A program made the position numbers and the translations under genes. Positions 5,145 to 11,316 of a stretch of 11,316 nt of DNA are shown piece after piece. This stretch comes from Methanolinea sp. UBA277. Lineage in GTDB: Archaea > Halobacteriota > Methanomicrobia > Methanomicrobiales > Methanospirillaceae. The notes below the pieces were generated by a model. That model saw only the letters and a program-made list of their open reading frames with translations, had not been told where the DNA came from and did not search any database. Numbering within the stretch: the stretch's first letter is position 1; each line of letters begins with the position of its first letter. Where the stretch lies: assembly GCA_002499905.1 (NCBI GenBank), contig DANP01000002.1:2614-13929 (forward strand). The letters are read 5' to 3'.

Positions 5145-5753
5145 TCAGGTTACGTCGATAAGTTCTGCTTCCGTGGTATCGATCGAATCGCCGAGCCCGT
5201 CATTGGTAGCGCTCCGGGTCATCTGCTCGGACAGGTCGCGATCCTCCATCACGTCCTTGATCCGTTCCAGGTAAGGATCGATACTCTCGTCGTCACGCTG
5301 CTCAATGACATGACGGTACTCCCTGAGCGTGGAAGGGCTCACCCCCAGTTCATCGCTGATCTCTTTCATGGTCTTCCCGGAATCCAGGAGTTCTTCCATT
5401 TTCTCCCGGTCAAACGGCATTCTGAAATCAAGATCCCTGAAGAGTTTGAGCCTGACCCGCGCCCGGGCAACGGTCTTTGAGAGTTTCTCGTCCCCAAGTT
5501 CGCGGGCAATCTCGGTATCGTTCTTCCCTGCATAGTATGCCGAGACCAGCTTGGCCAGTTGGATCGGTCTCAATTTTGTCTTGAAAAGCCCCTGTTCCAG
5601 AATTTCACGCATGACAAGGGCGATTTCCCGCTCTACTGCTTCACGGTCACGCAGGGTTCCGTGAATTTTTTTCATCGGCTCAACAATCTTTGTTTTTCCC
5701 GAAATATTGGTGAAGAGCTGGAATAACTGTGATTTTCTGTTGTCGTCCTGCAT
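5145..5753 (-). CDS. Cmi4-like DNA-binding regulator with two helix-turn-helix segments
   Basis: A 202-residue protein matching the overall pattern of 'conditioned medium-induced protein 4' family members in methanogens and haloarchaea. I recognise this from the layout and C-terminal signature, not from an alignment. The first helix-turn-helix is at about residues 66-104 (KLVSAYYAGKNDTEIARELG, then KTVARARVRL). The next stretch is LFRDLDFRMPFD. The second helix-turn-helix is at about 117-150 (LLDSGKTMKEISDELGVSPS, then TLREYRHV). An acidic tail contains DLSEQMTRSATNDGLGD. The start at 5753 (MQDDNRKS) is preferred over 5813 because the 20-residue extension is non-conserved in character and would cover the promoter. 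Likely a transcriptional regulator; the induction condition in this organism is not known. Confidence 0.75.
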   Translation of the reverse strand: MQDDNRKSQLFQLFTNISGKTKIVEPMKKIHGTLRDREAVEREIALVMREILEQGLFKTKLRPIQLAKLVSAYYAGKNDTEIARELGDEKLSKTVARARVRLKLFRDLDFRMPFDREKMEELLDSGKTMKEISDELGVSPSTLREYRHVIEQRDDESIDPYLERIKDVMEDRDLSEQMTRSATNDGLGDSIDTTEAELIDVT

Positions 5754-5784
5754 GGTTGAATTACCGAAATACATACAGGGCATC

Positions 5785-5794
5785 GTATTTAAGA
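5785..5794 (-). promoter_or_regulatory. TATA box for the Cmi4-like gene
   Basis: The minus strand reads TCTTAAATAC, centred about 37 bases upstream of the ATG at 5753. A short leader of about 12 bases without a Shine-Dalgarno site is predicted. Confidence 0.4.
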
Positions 5795-5873
5795 CTATCT
5801 TTCTCAACCGCACTGTGCGGAAATCCGGATAAAAAGGATTTTAAATCAGGAATGCCTTTGAATTATAGCTCTC

Positions 5874-5978
5874 ATGAATACAGTGAAGAGCGGAATTGAT
5901 TATAAAGAAGCATCCGTCTTCCTGAAGGTCCGCGTCCTCTCCACACAGCTTTTTGTCTCCGGTGTCCAATATAAATAG
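5874..5978 (+). CDS. Possible 34-residue small protein upstream of glyS
   Basis: ATG 5874 opens a frame of 34 codons to TAG 5976-5978 (begins MNTVKSGIDYKEASVFLKV, ends SGVQYK). A TATA-like TTTTAAAT (5839-5846) is centred about 32 bases upstream, which would give a very short leader. There is no ribosome site. It could be a genuine small protein, a leader peptide for glyS 15 bases further on, or chance. I do not recognise it. Confidence 0.25.
   Translation: MNTVKSGIDYKEASVFLKVRVLSTQLFVSGVQYK
5970..5977 (+). promoter_or_regulatory. TATA-like element just upstream of glyS
   Basis: TATAAAT at 5970-5976 is close to the archaeal consensus but only 17-24 bases from the glyS ATG at 5994, so a transcript from it would begin at or slightly past the ATG. 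The TTTTAAAT at 5839-5846 or ATTATAAAG at 5898-5906 may instead drive the gene. Confidence 0.35.
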
Positions 5979-5993
5979 AACACCGTGATCGCC

Positions 5994-7709
5994 ATGAGTG
6001 ATATCTACGATAATATAATGGACCTGGCAAAACGGCGGGGTTTCATCTGGCCGACATCAGAGTGTTACGGTTCAGTGGCCGGTTTTATCGACTACGGGCC
6101 GCTCGGATCGATGATGAAGCGGAATATCGAGAACGTGTGGAGGAGGTTCTATGTCATCCAGGAAGGGTACTACGAGATCGAGTGTCCGACCATCGGGCAG
6201 GAGGACATTTTTATCGCCTCCGGTCACGTGAAGGGATTCTCCGACAAGATGTGCCAGTGCCCCAGCTGCCGGGAGTACCTGCGGGCAGATCATATCGCCG
6301 AGGCACACGGATTGACCGGGGCATCAGTGCTCGGGACAGAAGATCTGGCACGGCTGATCTGCACGCTCCCCTGCCCGGCATGCGAAGAGGTGCTCGGGCC
6401 GGTGGAGGTCTTCAATTTCAACCTGATGTTCCAGACCGCGATCGGGCCCGGATCGCAGCGGAGGGGATACCTCCGGCCGGAGACTGCACAGGGAATGTTC
6501 ACAGATTTCCAGCGCCTGCTCCGGTTCTACCGCGACAAGCTCCCCTTCGGTGCAGTTCAGATCGGGAAGTCCTTCAGAAATGAGATATCACCACGGCAGG
6601 GGATGATACGGCTTCGGGAATTCACGCAGGCCGAGGCAGAGATCTTTGTCCATCCCGCCGGGAAGGTCCACCCGGCGTTCTCACGGTATGCAGCGTACAA
6701 GGTGCCGCTCCTCGGCATCGCCCAGCAGGAGGCGAATCAGCCGCCGGTGGTCTTCCGGATGGACGAAGCCGTCCGGGCTGGAACGGTCGCCAACCAGTAC
6801 GTCGCCTACTACCTCGCCCTCACCAACGAACTCCTGGTCTCCATCGGGGTGAACCCGGAGAAGCTCCGGTTCAGGCAGCACCTGCCCGATGAACGGGCTC
6901 ACTACGCCGAGGACTGCTGGGATGCGGAGATCTTCTCGGAGCGCTTCGGGTGGGTGGAGACCGTCGGCATCGCAGACCGCACCGACTATGACCTCCGTGC
7001 CCATGAACGGCAGAGCGGAGAGCGGTTTTTGGTCTTTATTCCCTACGAAACACCGGAAAAAGAGAGCCGGATACGGGTTGTCCCCAATATGGGAGCGCTT
7101 GGGCCGAGGTTCAGGGGCAATGCACGGGCGGTTGCAGAGGCGATCTGCGCCTGTGTGCCAGGGCCTGAAGGGCTGACCGTGACCATTGACGGGGAGGACG
7201 TGCATATCACCCCGGACCTCTATACCGTCAGAGAGGAGGTCGTTGAAGTACCGGGAACCGAAGTTGTCCCCCATGTCATCGAACCATCCTACGGGATTGA
7301 CCGGATGATCTATGCGGTGCTCGAACACAGTTACCACGAGGAGATGGTTGACGATGAGGAGCGCCGGGTGCTCAGGCTTCCCGCGAACGTTGCACCGATC
7401 CAGGTCGCGGTCTTTCCCCTCATGAACCGTGACGGGCTCCCGGAGATTGCCATGGAGATTGCGGGCGCAATCAGGGGGCAGGGAATCCTTGCCGAGTACG
7501 ACGACTCAGGGGCGATCGGGCGCCGCTACCGGAGACAGGACGAGGTTGGCACCCCCTTCGCCATCACCGTGGACTATGATACCAGGGATGATCGGACGGT
7601 CACCCTCCGTGACCGGGACAGCATGCGCCAGGTCAGGGTTCCGATCGAGGGAATCGCCGACCTCATCGGGTCTCTGATCGAGGGCCACAGGAGTTTCGAC
7701 GGGCTCTGA
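5994..7709 (+). CDS. glyS: Glycyl-tRNA synthetase (class II, homodimeric archaeal/eukaryal type)
   Basis: Charges tRNA-Gly with glycine in the cytoplasm. It has 571 residues, the normal length. The ATG at 5994 (MSDIYDNIMDLAKRRGF) matches family N-termini and has GTGATC (5985-5990) three bases upstream, in register with the 16S anti-Shine-Dalgarno end; a GTG at 5985 is unlikely. Residues 87-92 and 127-130 carry CPSC and CPAC pairs, a zinc ribbon insertion. RPETAQGMF (161-169) and GKSFRNEISPRQGMIRLREF (191-210) are class II motif 2. PSYGIDRMIYAVLEHSY near residue 430 is motif 3. The C-terminal 110 residues, starting around NVAPIQVAVFP, form the anticodon-binding domain. One base separates its TGA from hef, so the two are co-transcribed. 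Confidence 0.97.
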   Translation: MSDIYDNIMDLAKRRGFIWPTSECYGSVAGFIDYGPLGSMMKRNIENVWRRFYVIQEGYYEIECPTIGQEDIFIASGHVKGFSDKMCQCPSCREYLRADHIAEAHGLTGASVLGTEDLARLICTLPCPACEEVLGPVEVFNFNLMFQTAIGPGSQRRGYLRPETAQGMFTDFQRLLRFYRDKLPFGAVQIGKSFRNEISPRQGMIRLREFTQAEAEIFVHPAGKVHPAFSRYAAYKVPLLGIAQQEANQPPVVFRMDEAVRAGTVANQYVAYYLALTNELLVSIGVNPEKLRFRQHLPDERAHYAEDCWDAEIFSERFGWVETVGIADRTDYDLRAHERQSGERFLVFIPYETPEKESRIRVVPNMGALGPRFRGNARAVAEAICACVPGPEGLTVTIDGEDVHITPDLYTVREEVVEVPGTEVVPHVIEPSYGIDRMIYAVLEHSYHEEMVDDEERRVLRLPANVAPIQVAVFPLMNRDGLPEIAMEIAGAIRGQGILAEYDDSGAIGRRYRRQDEVGTPFAITVDYDTRDDRTVTLRDRDSMRQVRVPIEGIADLIGSLIEGHRSFDGL

Positions 7710-7710
7710 T

Positions 7711-9951
7711 ATGGCCTGGATCACCCACCCCCTGGTCCGTCCCGGGAGCCTTGAATCGAGAGCCTACCAGCTCTCGATTGCCATGCGGGCGCTGGACGGC
7801 CATACCATGGTGGTGCTGCCCACCGGGCTTGGCAAGACTGCAGTTGCGCTCCTGGTGGCGGCATCGCGGCTCTACAACGAAGGCGGGCGGGTGATGATGC
7901 TTGCCCCCACAAAACCACTGGTCGAACAGCACTACCGTTTTTTCAAAAAGTACCTCCTCACCGGAGAGAACGAGGGTGCCTGTGTCATCTTCACCGGTGA
8001 GAGCCCCCCGGACGAACGACGGAGGGAATTTTCGGGAGCCACCGTGATCTTCGCCACCCCGCAGGTGATCAAGAACGACCTCCTGTCCGGCGCCTATACG
8101 CTGGAGGATGTCAGCCTGCTGATCGTGGATGAATGCCACCGTGCGGTCGGTAACTACGCATATGTCTTCATTGCCGGCCGGTACCGGGAGACCGCCCGCT
8201 CGCCCCTGATCCTCGCCATGACCGCCTCTCCGGGCGGCAGGGAGGAGAAGGTGCAGGAGGTCTGCCGCAACCTCGGAATCGGGATCATCGAGACCCGGTC
8301 AGAACACGACAGTGATGTCGCCCCTTACATCCATGAACGGGAGATCGAGGTGATCGAAGTCCCCCTCCCGGTGCCGCTCAGGGCAGCGGTTGATGACCTG
8401 AACGATCTGCTGGAGAGCAGGCTCGCCAGGCTCCGGGAGCTCGGCTACACCGTCCCCCGGCGCCAGCAGGTCTCGATGAAGAGTCTCCATTTCCTCAATG
8501 CACAGATCCAGGAACGGATCCACGAGCGGGATGCAGCCGGATATACCGCAGCTTCAATCTACGCCGAGGTGATGAAGCTCCGGCACGCCGTGTCCCTTGC
8601 CGAATCCCAGGGGAGCCTGGTTCTTGCCGGCTATGTCCACCGTCTCTTTTCCGAGGGATCTTCCGGAGGGGGTTCAAAGGCTGCCGGACGGCTGGCCAGG
8701 GATCCGGTCTTCATCCGCCTCCTTGAACGCTGCATGTCATGGACGGAAGAACTCCATCCCAAGATGGAGGTCATGGCCGACGTGACACGGAAACAACTCT
8801 CGCGGTCTCCGGAGAGCAGGATCATCATCTTTGCCAGTTTCAGGGACATGGTGCAGCAGATTGTCGATTACCTGACCAAACAGGGCATCCCTGCCGAGCG
8901 CTTCGTAGGCCAGGCGACAAAAGATACCGAACGCGGTCTCTCCCAGAAGAAGCAGATCGAGGCGCTCGACCGGTTCCGTGCCGGGCAGTTCAGGGTGCTC
9001 GTCGCCACCTCTGTCGGCGAGGAGGGGCTCGATGTCCCGTCGACCGACATGGTCATCTTCTACGAGGCTGTCCCCTCCGAGATCCGGAGTATCCAGCGGA
9101 AGGGGAGGACCGGAAGGAGCGGGAGCGGGCGTGTCGTAGTGCTGGTCACCAGGGGAACCTCTGACGAGACCTTCCGGTACGTGAGCCAGTCGCGGGAGAA
9201 AGCCATGGCGAGCGGGATACGGCGGCTCGGGTTGCAGATGGAGACCGCTCCGGCAGAAACCGGAACAGGGGAGGTGGGGCTGCAGAAGAAGATCGATGAG
9301 TTCATCGTCAACGGGCCGGAGATCGTGGTGGACGACCGGGAGACCTCCTCCCCGGTGGTCGAACGGCTGAGCGATCTCGGGGTCAGGCTCACCATCCGGC
9401 GGCTTGAATCCGGCGACTACGCTGTCGGTGACCGGGTCCTTGTCGAGCGAAAGAGGGCACGGGACTTCGTGGACACGCTCGTTGAACGGGATCTCTTCGG
9501 ACAATTAAAGGAGCTGGCTGCCCAGGCAATGCGCCCGGTGCTCATAATCGAGGGGGGGGACCTGTATGCCCAGCGCGATATCCACCCGAACGCCCTGCGT
9601 GGAACCCTGGCGGCAATTGCCATCGATCTCGGCATCGCCGTGTTTTACTCCCGTGACGAGGAGGATACCGCACAGCTGCTCACTATTCTTGCCCGGCGGG
9701 AGGGGGAGCGGGGTGACAGGACTCCCAGGCTCCCGCTCCGCAAGACCTACCAGTCCTCACAGGAAGAGATGGAGATGGTCATCGCCTCGTTCCCCGAGAT
9801 CGGGTTGAAGAACGCGAGGCTGCTTCTCGGGGAATTCGGGTCGATCGGGGCAATTATTGATGCGACCGAAGAAGAACTGGCACAGGTACGGGGCATCGGG
9901 GAGAAGAAAGCACACCGGATCTTTGAACTCTCCCGGAAGAACTACCGTTAG
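7711..9951 (+). CDS. hef: Hef helicase/XPF-family nuclease for stalled replication forks
   Basis: A 746-residue full-length archaeal Hef, orthologous to the eukaryal FANCM/XPF group. It remodels and cleaves forked and Holliday-like DNA. Superfamily 2 helicase: PTGLGKT (Walker A, 37-43), DECH (140-143), TAS (171-173), an inserted helical domain at about 220-340, and QRKGRTGR (motif VI, 462-469). Nuclease: VDDRETSS (540-547), GDY (568-570) and the catalytic ERK (579-581). A tandem helix-hairpin-helix domain (about 690-746) includes FPEIGLKNARLLL and VRGIGEKKA. All catalytic motifs are intact, unlike FANCM, whose nuclease is dead. The start is one base after glyS with no clear ribosome site, consistent with translational coupling. 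Its stop overlaps the opposite-strand gene by four bases. Confidence 0.97.
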   Translation: MAWITHPLVRPGSLESRAYQLSIAMRALDGHTMVVLPTGLGKTAVALLVAASRLYNEGGRVMMLAPTKPLVEQHYRFFKKYLLTGENEGACVIFTGESPPDERRREFSGATVIFATPQVIKNDLLSGAYTLEDVSLLIVDECHRAVGNYAYVFIAGRYRETARSPLILAMTASPGGREEKVQEVCRNLGIGIIETRSEHDSDVAPYIHEREIEVIEVPLPVPLRAAVDDLNDLLESRLARLRELGYTVPRRQQVSMKSLHFLNAQIQERIHERDAAGYTAASIYAEVMKLRHAVSLAESQGSLVLAGYVHRLFSEGSSGGGSKAAGRLARDPVFIRLLERCMSWTEELHPKMEVMADVTRKQLSRSPESRIIIFASFRDMVQQIVDYLTKQGIPAERFVGQATKDTERGLSQKKQIEALDRFRAGQFRVLVATSVGEEGLDVPSTDMVIFYEAVPSEIRSIQRKGRTGRSGSGRVVVLVTRGTSDETFRYVSQSREKAMASGIRRLGLQMETAPAETGTGEVGLQKKIDEFIVNGPEIVVDDRETSSPVVERLSDLGVRLTIRRLESGDYAVGDRVLVERKRARDFVDTLVERDLFGQLKELAAQAMRPVLIIEGGDLYAQRDIHPNALRGTLAAIAIDLGIAVFYSRDEEDTAQLLTILARREGERGDRTPRLPLRKTYQSSQEEMEMVIASFPEIGLKNARLLLGEFGSIGAIIDATEEELAQVRGIGEKKAHRIFELSRKNYR

Positions 9952-10301
9952 CCGAGAAGCCTGAGAGCTTCTATCCCCCGCTTCAGCGAGTTCATCAGGA
10001 TCATCACCCGCTCGGGGTCGGGCTCCTCCCGGATGCGGAGGGAGAGCACGATCAGGGTCTCTTCGAGCGTCCCGGCGAGGGGCCGGATCTCTGTCCCGGC
10101 TGGTTCTTCCTGAACCGGTATCGCTTCTCCGGCTGGTGCAGGCTGCTCCCGTCCCTCCCTGCCCCGCATCTCCCTGCAGACGACACACAGGGTCTCACCC
10201 TTATATTCAAAGAGCGGGCATCCGCACGACGGGCAACTGGTGGAGAGCATCTTTCCCCCTTTCAGGAGGCAGTCTGCCATGATCTCGTCTTCACCTTTCA
10301 T
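9948..10301 (-). CDS. Sjogren's syndrome/scleroderma autoantigen 1 family zinc-ribbon protein
   Basis: A 117-residue protein from ATG 10301; GTG 10307 and ATG 10280 (with AAAGGTGA upstream) are alternatives. Residues 8-43 hold the family signature: MADCLLKGGKMLSTSCPSCG followed by a CPLF, then LCVVC. Cysteines 23, 26, 39 and 42 form a zinc ribbon. The middle (about 45-75) is Pro/Glu-rich and probably disordered; the C-terminus (about 78-117) is helical (ETLIVLSLRIREEPDPERVM). The family is widespread in archaea and related to the human p27 autoantigen; its exact role is undefined. It converges on hef with a four-base 3' overlap (9948-9951). Confidence 0.85.
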   Translation of the reverse strand: MKGEDEIMADCLLKGGKMLSTSCPSCGCPLFEYKGETLCVVCREMRGREGREQPAPAGEAIPVQEEPAGTEIRPLAGTLEETLIVLSLRIREEPDPERVMILMNSLKRGIEALRLLG

Positions 10302-10334
10302 GGGCACTTCCCGAGCTGATATGTTTTATCAAAC

Positions 10335-10342
10335 TATATAAA
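10335..10342. promoter_or_regulatory. Shared, bidirectional TATA box
   Basis: TATATAAA on the plus strand is TTTATATA on the minus strand, a good box in both directions. The distance is about 34 bases to the minus-strand ATG at 10301 and about 40 to the plus-strand ATG at 10379. No other well-placed box is seen in the 77-base divergent gap: the TATTAATAA at 10355-10363 is too near the plus-strand start. Confidence 0.5.
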
Positions 10343-10378
10343 TGGGAATAGTCGTATTAATAAGAGAAGAGGGGTCAC

Positions 10379-10642
10379 ATGCCGAATCCCGAGAAAACCA
10401 TCGATAAATGCATCCAGATGCTGCAGCACATCATGGATGACAGCACCATCCCGCGGAACATCCGCCGCGTCGCTGATGAGACCAGACAGCTGCTGATGAA
10501 CCAGAACAAGGGGATCGGGCTTCGTGCCGCCGAAGCCATCTCGAAGATCGACGAGATCAGTAACGACCCGAACATGCCCGTCCATGCACGGACACGGATC
10601 TGGGAACTCGTATCCACGCTGGAAACCATCCCGCTCGATTAA
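10379..10642 (+). CDS. UPF0147 family protein
   Basis: An 87-residue all-helical protein matching the archaeal UPF0147 family in length and pattern: CIQMLQHIMDDSTIPRNIRR (residues 11-30), then LLMNQNKGIGLRAAEAISKI, and the final LETIPLD region. These are small soluble helical-bundle proteins found in most archaea; function is not established. GAGGGG (10369-10374) lies four bases before the ATG as a ribosome site. The gene stands alone, with divergent and convergent neighbours, so it is monocistronic. Confidence 0.93.
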   Translation: MPNPEKTIDKCIQMLQHIMDDSTIPRNIRRVADETRQLLMNQNKGIGLRAAEAISKIDEISNDPNMPVHARTRIWELVSTLETIPLD

Positions 10643-10650
10643 ACAGGAGC

Positions 10651-10680
10651 TCTTTTTCCAGGCCGGGTCCTTGTCCCGGC
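10651..10680. terminator. Convergent terminator region: T-run and GC stem
   Basis: CTTTTTCC (10651-10658) follows the UPF0147 gene closely, then GCCGGG (10662-10667) pairs with CCCGGC (10675-10680) across a seven-base loop. The region separates two converging genes (stops at 10642 and 10695). No T-run directly follows the stem in either direction. Confidence 0.4.
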
Positions 10681-10694
10681 TCCCTTGACCATCC

Positions 10695-11108
10695 TTACTC
10701 CGTCACGGTGATGATAACCGTCCGGGTCCTTCCCCGTCGGACATCAAGTTCGAGGAACACCACCTGCTGCCAGGTGCCGAGGAGCGGTTCACCTCCGCCA
10801 ACCGGAATGGTGAGCGAGGGGCCGATGATCGAGGCCTTGACATGGGATCTGCCGTTCCCGTCACCCCACCTGCTGTCGTGCGCATAGGGGATGCCATCAG
10901 GGGCGACGACCGAGAGTGCCCGGTTCAGGTCCGAGAGCACCCCGGGCTCGTACTCGATGGTGGTCACGGCCGCGGTTGAACCGGTGATGAAGATATGGAC
11001 CATTCCCTCCGCAATTCCACTCTCCCCAACGACGGCCCGTATCTCGGGGGTGAGATCGATAATGTCGCCTTCTTCTCTGGTCGTGATCTGGAGCTTCTTC
11101 CGGTACAT
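10695..11108 (-). CDS. YjbQ/UPF0047 family protein
   Basis: A 137-residue full-length member of the YjbQ (UPF0047) family. Signatures: GSTAAVTTIEYEPG (residues 43-56), YAHDSRWGDGNGRSHVKAS (75-93, with conserved His77 and His89) and GTWQQVVFLELD (111-122). Family proteins are small trimeric beta-rich enzymes; a weak thiamine-phosphate synthase activity has been reported for the family, but the true role is open. Start ATG 11108 (MYRKKL) fits the family N-terminus. No ribosome site is seen; an AT-rich element on the minus strand, AAAAAATATC (about 11138-11147), is a possible TATA box 30-40 bases upstream. The gene is monocistronic within the window. Confidence 0.93.
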   Translation of the reverse strand: MYRKKLQITTREEGDIIDLTPEIRAVVGESGIAEGMVHIFITGSTAAVTTIEYEPGVLSDLNRALSVVAPDGIPYAHDSRWGDGNGRSHVKASIIGPSLTIPVGGGEPLLGTWQQVVFLELDVRRGRTRTVIITVTE

Positions 11109-11166
11109 AGCAGGTACTCATAGACGGTGATCCTGTGATATTTTTTCCTGTCCTGCAGCCGGATTA

Positions 11167-11201
11167 TTCCGGAGTGATGGAGCGGCAGATATGCTCCGGA
11201 A
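11167..11201 (+). promoter_or_regulatory. Stem-loop 1 upstream of the last gene
   Basis: TTCCGGAG (11167-11174) and CTCCGGAA (11194-11201) are perfect 8-base inverted arms around a 19-base loop. GGAGC/GCTCC (11179-11183, 11193-11197) forms a competing hairpin within it. It may be an operator or a structured RNA element. Confidence 0.35.
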
Positions 11202-11210
11202 AATCCAATT

Positions 11211-11248
11211 CTTACCCGAACGCGGGGTTATCCCCGCACCGGCGTAAG
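11211..11248 (+). promoter_or_regulatory. Stem-loop 2 upstream of the last gene
   Basis: CTTAC/GTAAG (11211-11215, 11244-11248), CCG/CGG (11216-11218, 11240-11242) and GCGGGG/CCCCGC (11222-11227, 11232-11237) nest into one 14-base-pair stem with small internal loops and a TTAT tetraloop. It ends 28 bases before the next start codon. This looks like a structured 5' leader. I cannot match it to a known riboswitch. Confidence 0.4.
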
Positions 11249-11276
11249 AGAGAAAAGAGAAACGGGTGGAACGATC

Positions 11277-11316
11277 ATGAACCCGACTGTTCCGGTTGCC
11301 CTCGCTATCGCTTCGC
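11277..11316 (+). CDS. Start of an unidentified, possibly membrane, protein (cut by window end)
   Basis: ATG 11277 is preceded by GGGTGGA (11264-11270), an acceptable ribosome site six bases upstream. Thirteen codons are visible, MNPTVPVALAIAS, hydrophobic enough to be the start of a membrane helix. Too short to assign a family. The structured region just upstream may control it. Confidence 0.45.
   Translation, partial: MNPTVPVALAIAS

Noticed and set aside
6681..7337. Minus-strand frame of 218 codons inside glyS
   Set aside because: Antisense shadow of a strongly conserved synthetase gene.
8737..9504. Minus-strand frame of 255 codons inside hef
   Set aside because: Antisense shadow of hef, which has all helicase and nuclease motifs intact.

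Overview
The window looks like chromosomal DNA of a methanogenic archaeon, most likely of the order Methanomicrobiales (Methanoregula or Methanosphaerula type). This is inferred from the gene families: an archaeal Hef helicase-nuclease, archaeal/eukaryal-type glycyl-tRNA synthetase, UPF0147, the Sjogren/scleroderma autoantigen-1 family and a Cmi4-like regulator. Promoters carry archaeal TATA boxes, several start codons have GGAGG or GTGATC Shine-Dalgarno sites, and the core genes are GC-rich. No rRNA, tRNA, CRISPR array or insertion sequence was seen.

Bases 1-2095 are an accessory, locally AT-rich stretch. It holds a small two-helix membrane gene broken by a +1 frameshift (66-345). It also holds a secreted protein with two tandem 24-residue repeats carrying N-glycosylation sequons (minus strand, 871-467), a Thr/Pro-linker lipoprotein (minus strand, 1782-1039) and a 313-base AT-rich gap. 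These look like cell-surface genes of narrow distribution.

Bases 2096-4392 are the most unusual part. At least five small plus-strand genes are packed with 15-base, TGATG, TGATG, ATGA and 32-base-overlap junctions, so they are very likely one operon whose products act together. Products in order: a predicted beta-barrel protein with an LEA-like 11-residue repeat tail; a membrane-anchored coiled-coil protein; two soluble coiled-coil proteins and a second membrane-anchored one that share an ungapped Y-[FL]-D...DEW.L motif; and a protein whose eight cysteines have FYVE-like cross-brace spacing. A 58-residue zinc-ribbon plus membrane-helix protein follows 64 bases later. I recognise no described system here and propose a membrane-associated coiled-coil complex of unknown function.

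Bases 4394-11316 are conserved housekeeping genes: a UPF0173 metallo-hydrolase and a Cmi4-like double helix-turn-helix regulator (both minus), then glyS followed one base later by hef (plus). Hef restructures and cuts stalled replication forks. A zinc-ribbon autoantigen-family protein (minus) ends overlapping hef, and its promoter shares a symmetric TATA box with the divergent UPF0147 gene. A YjbQ/UPF0047 protein (minus) follows. The window ends 13 codons into a further plus-strand gene preceded by two tandem stem-loops.
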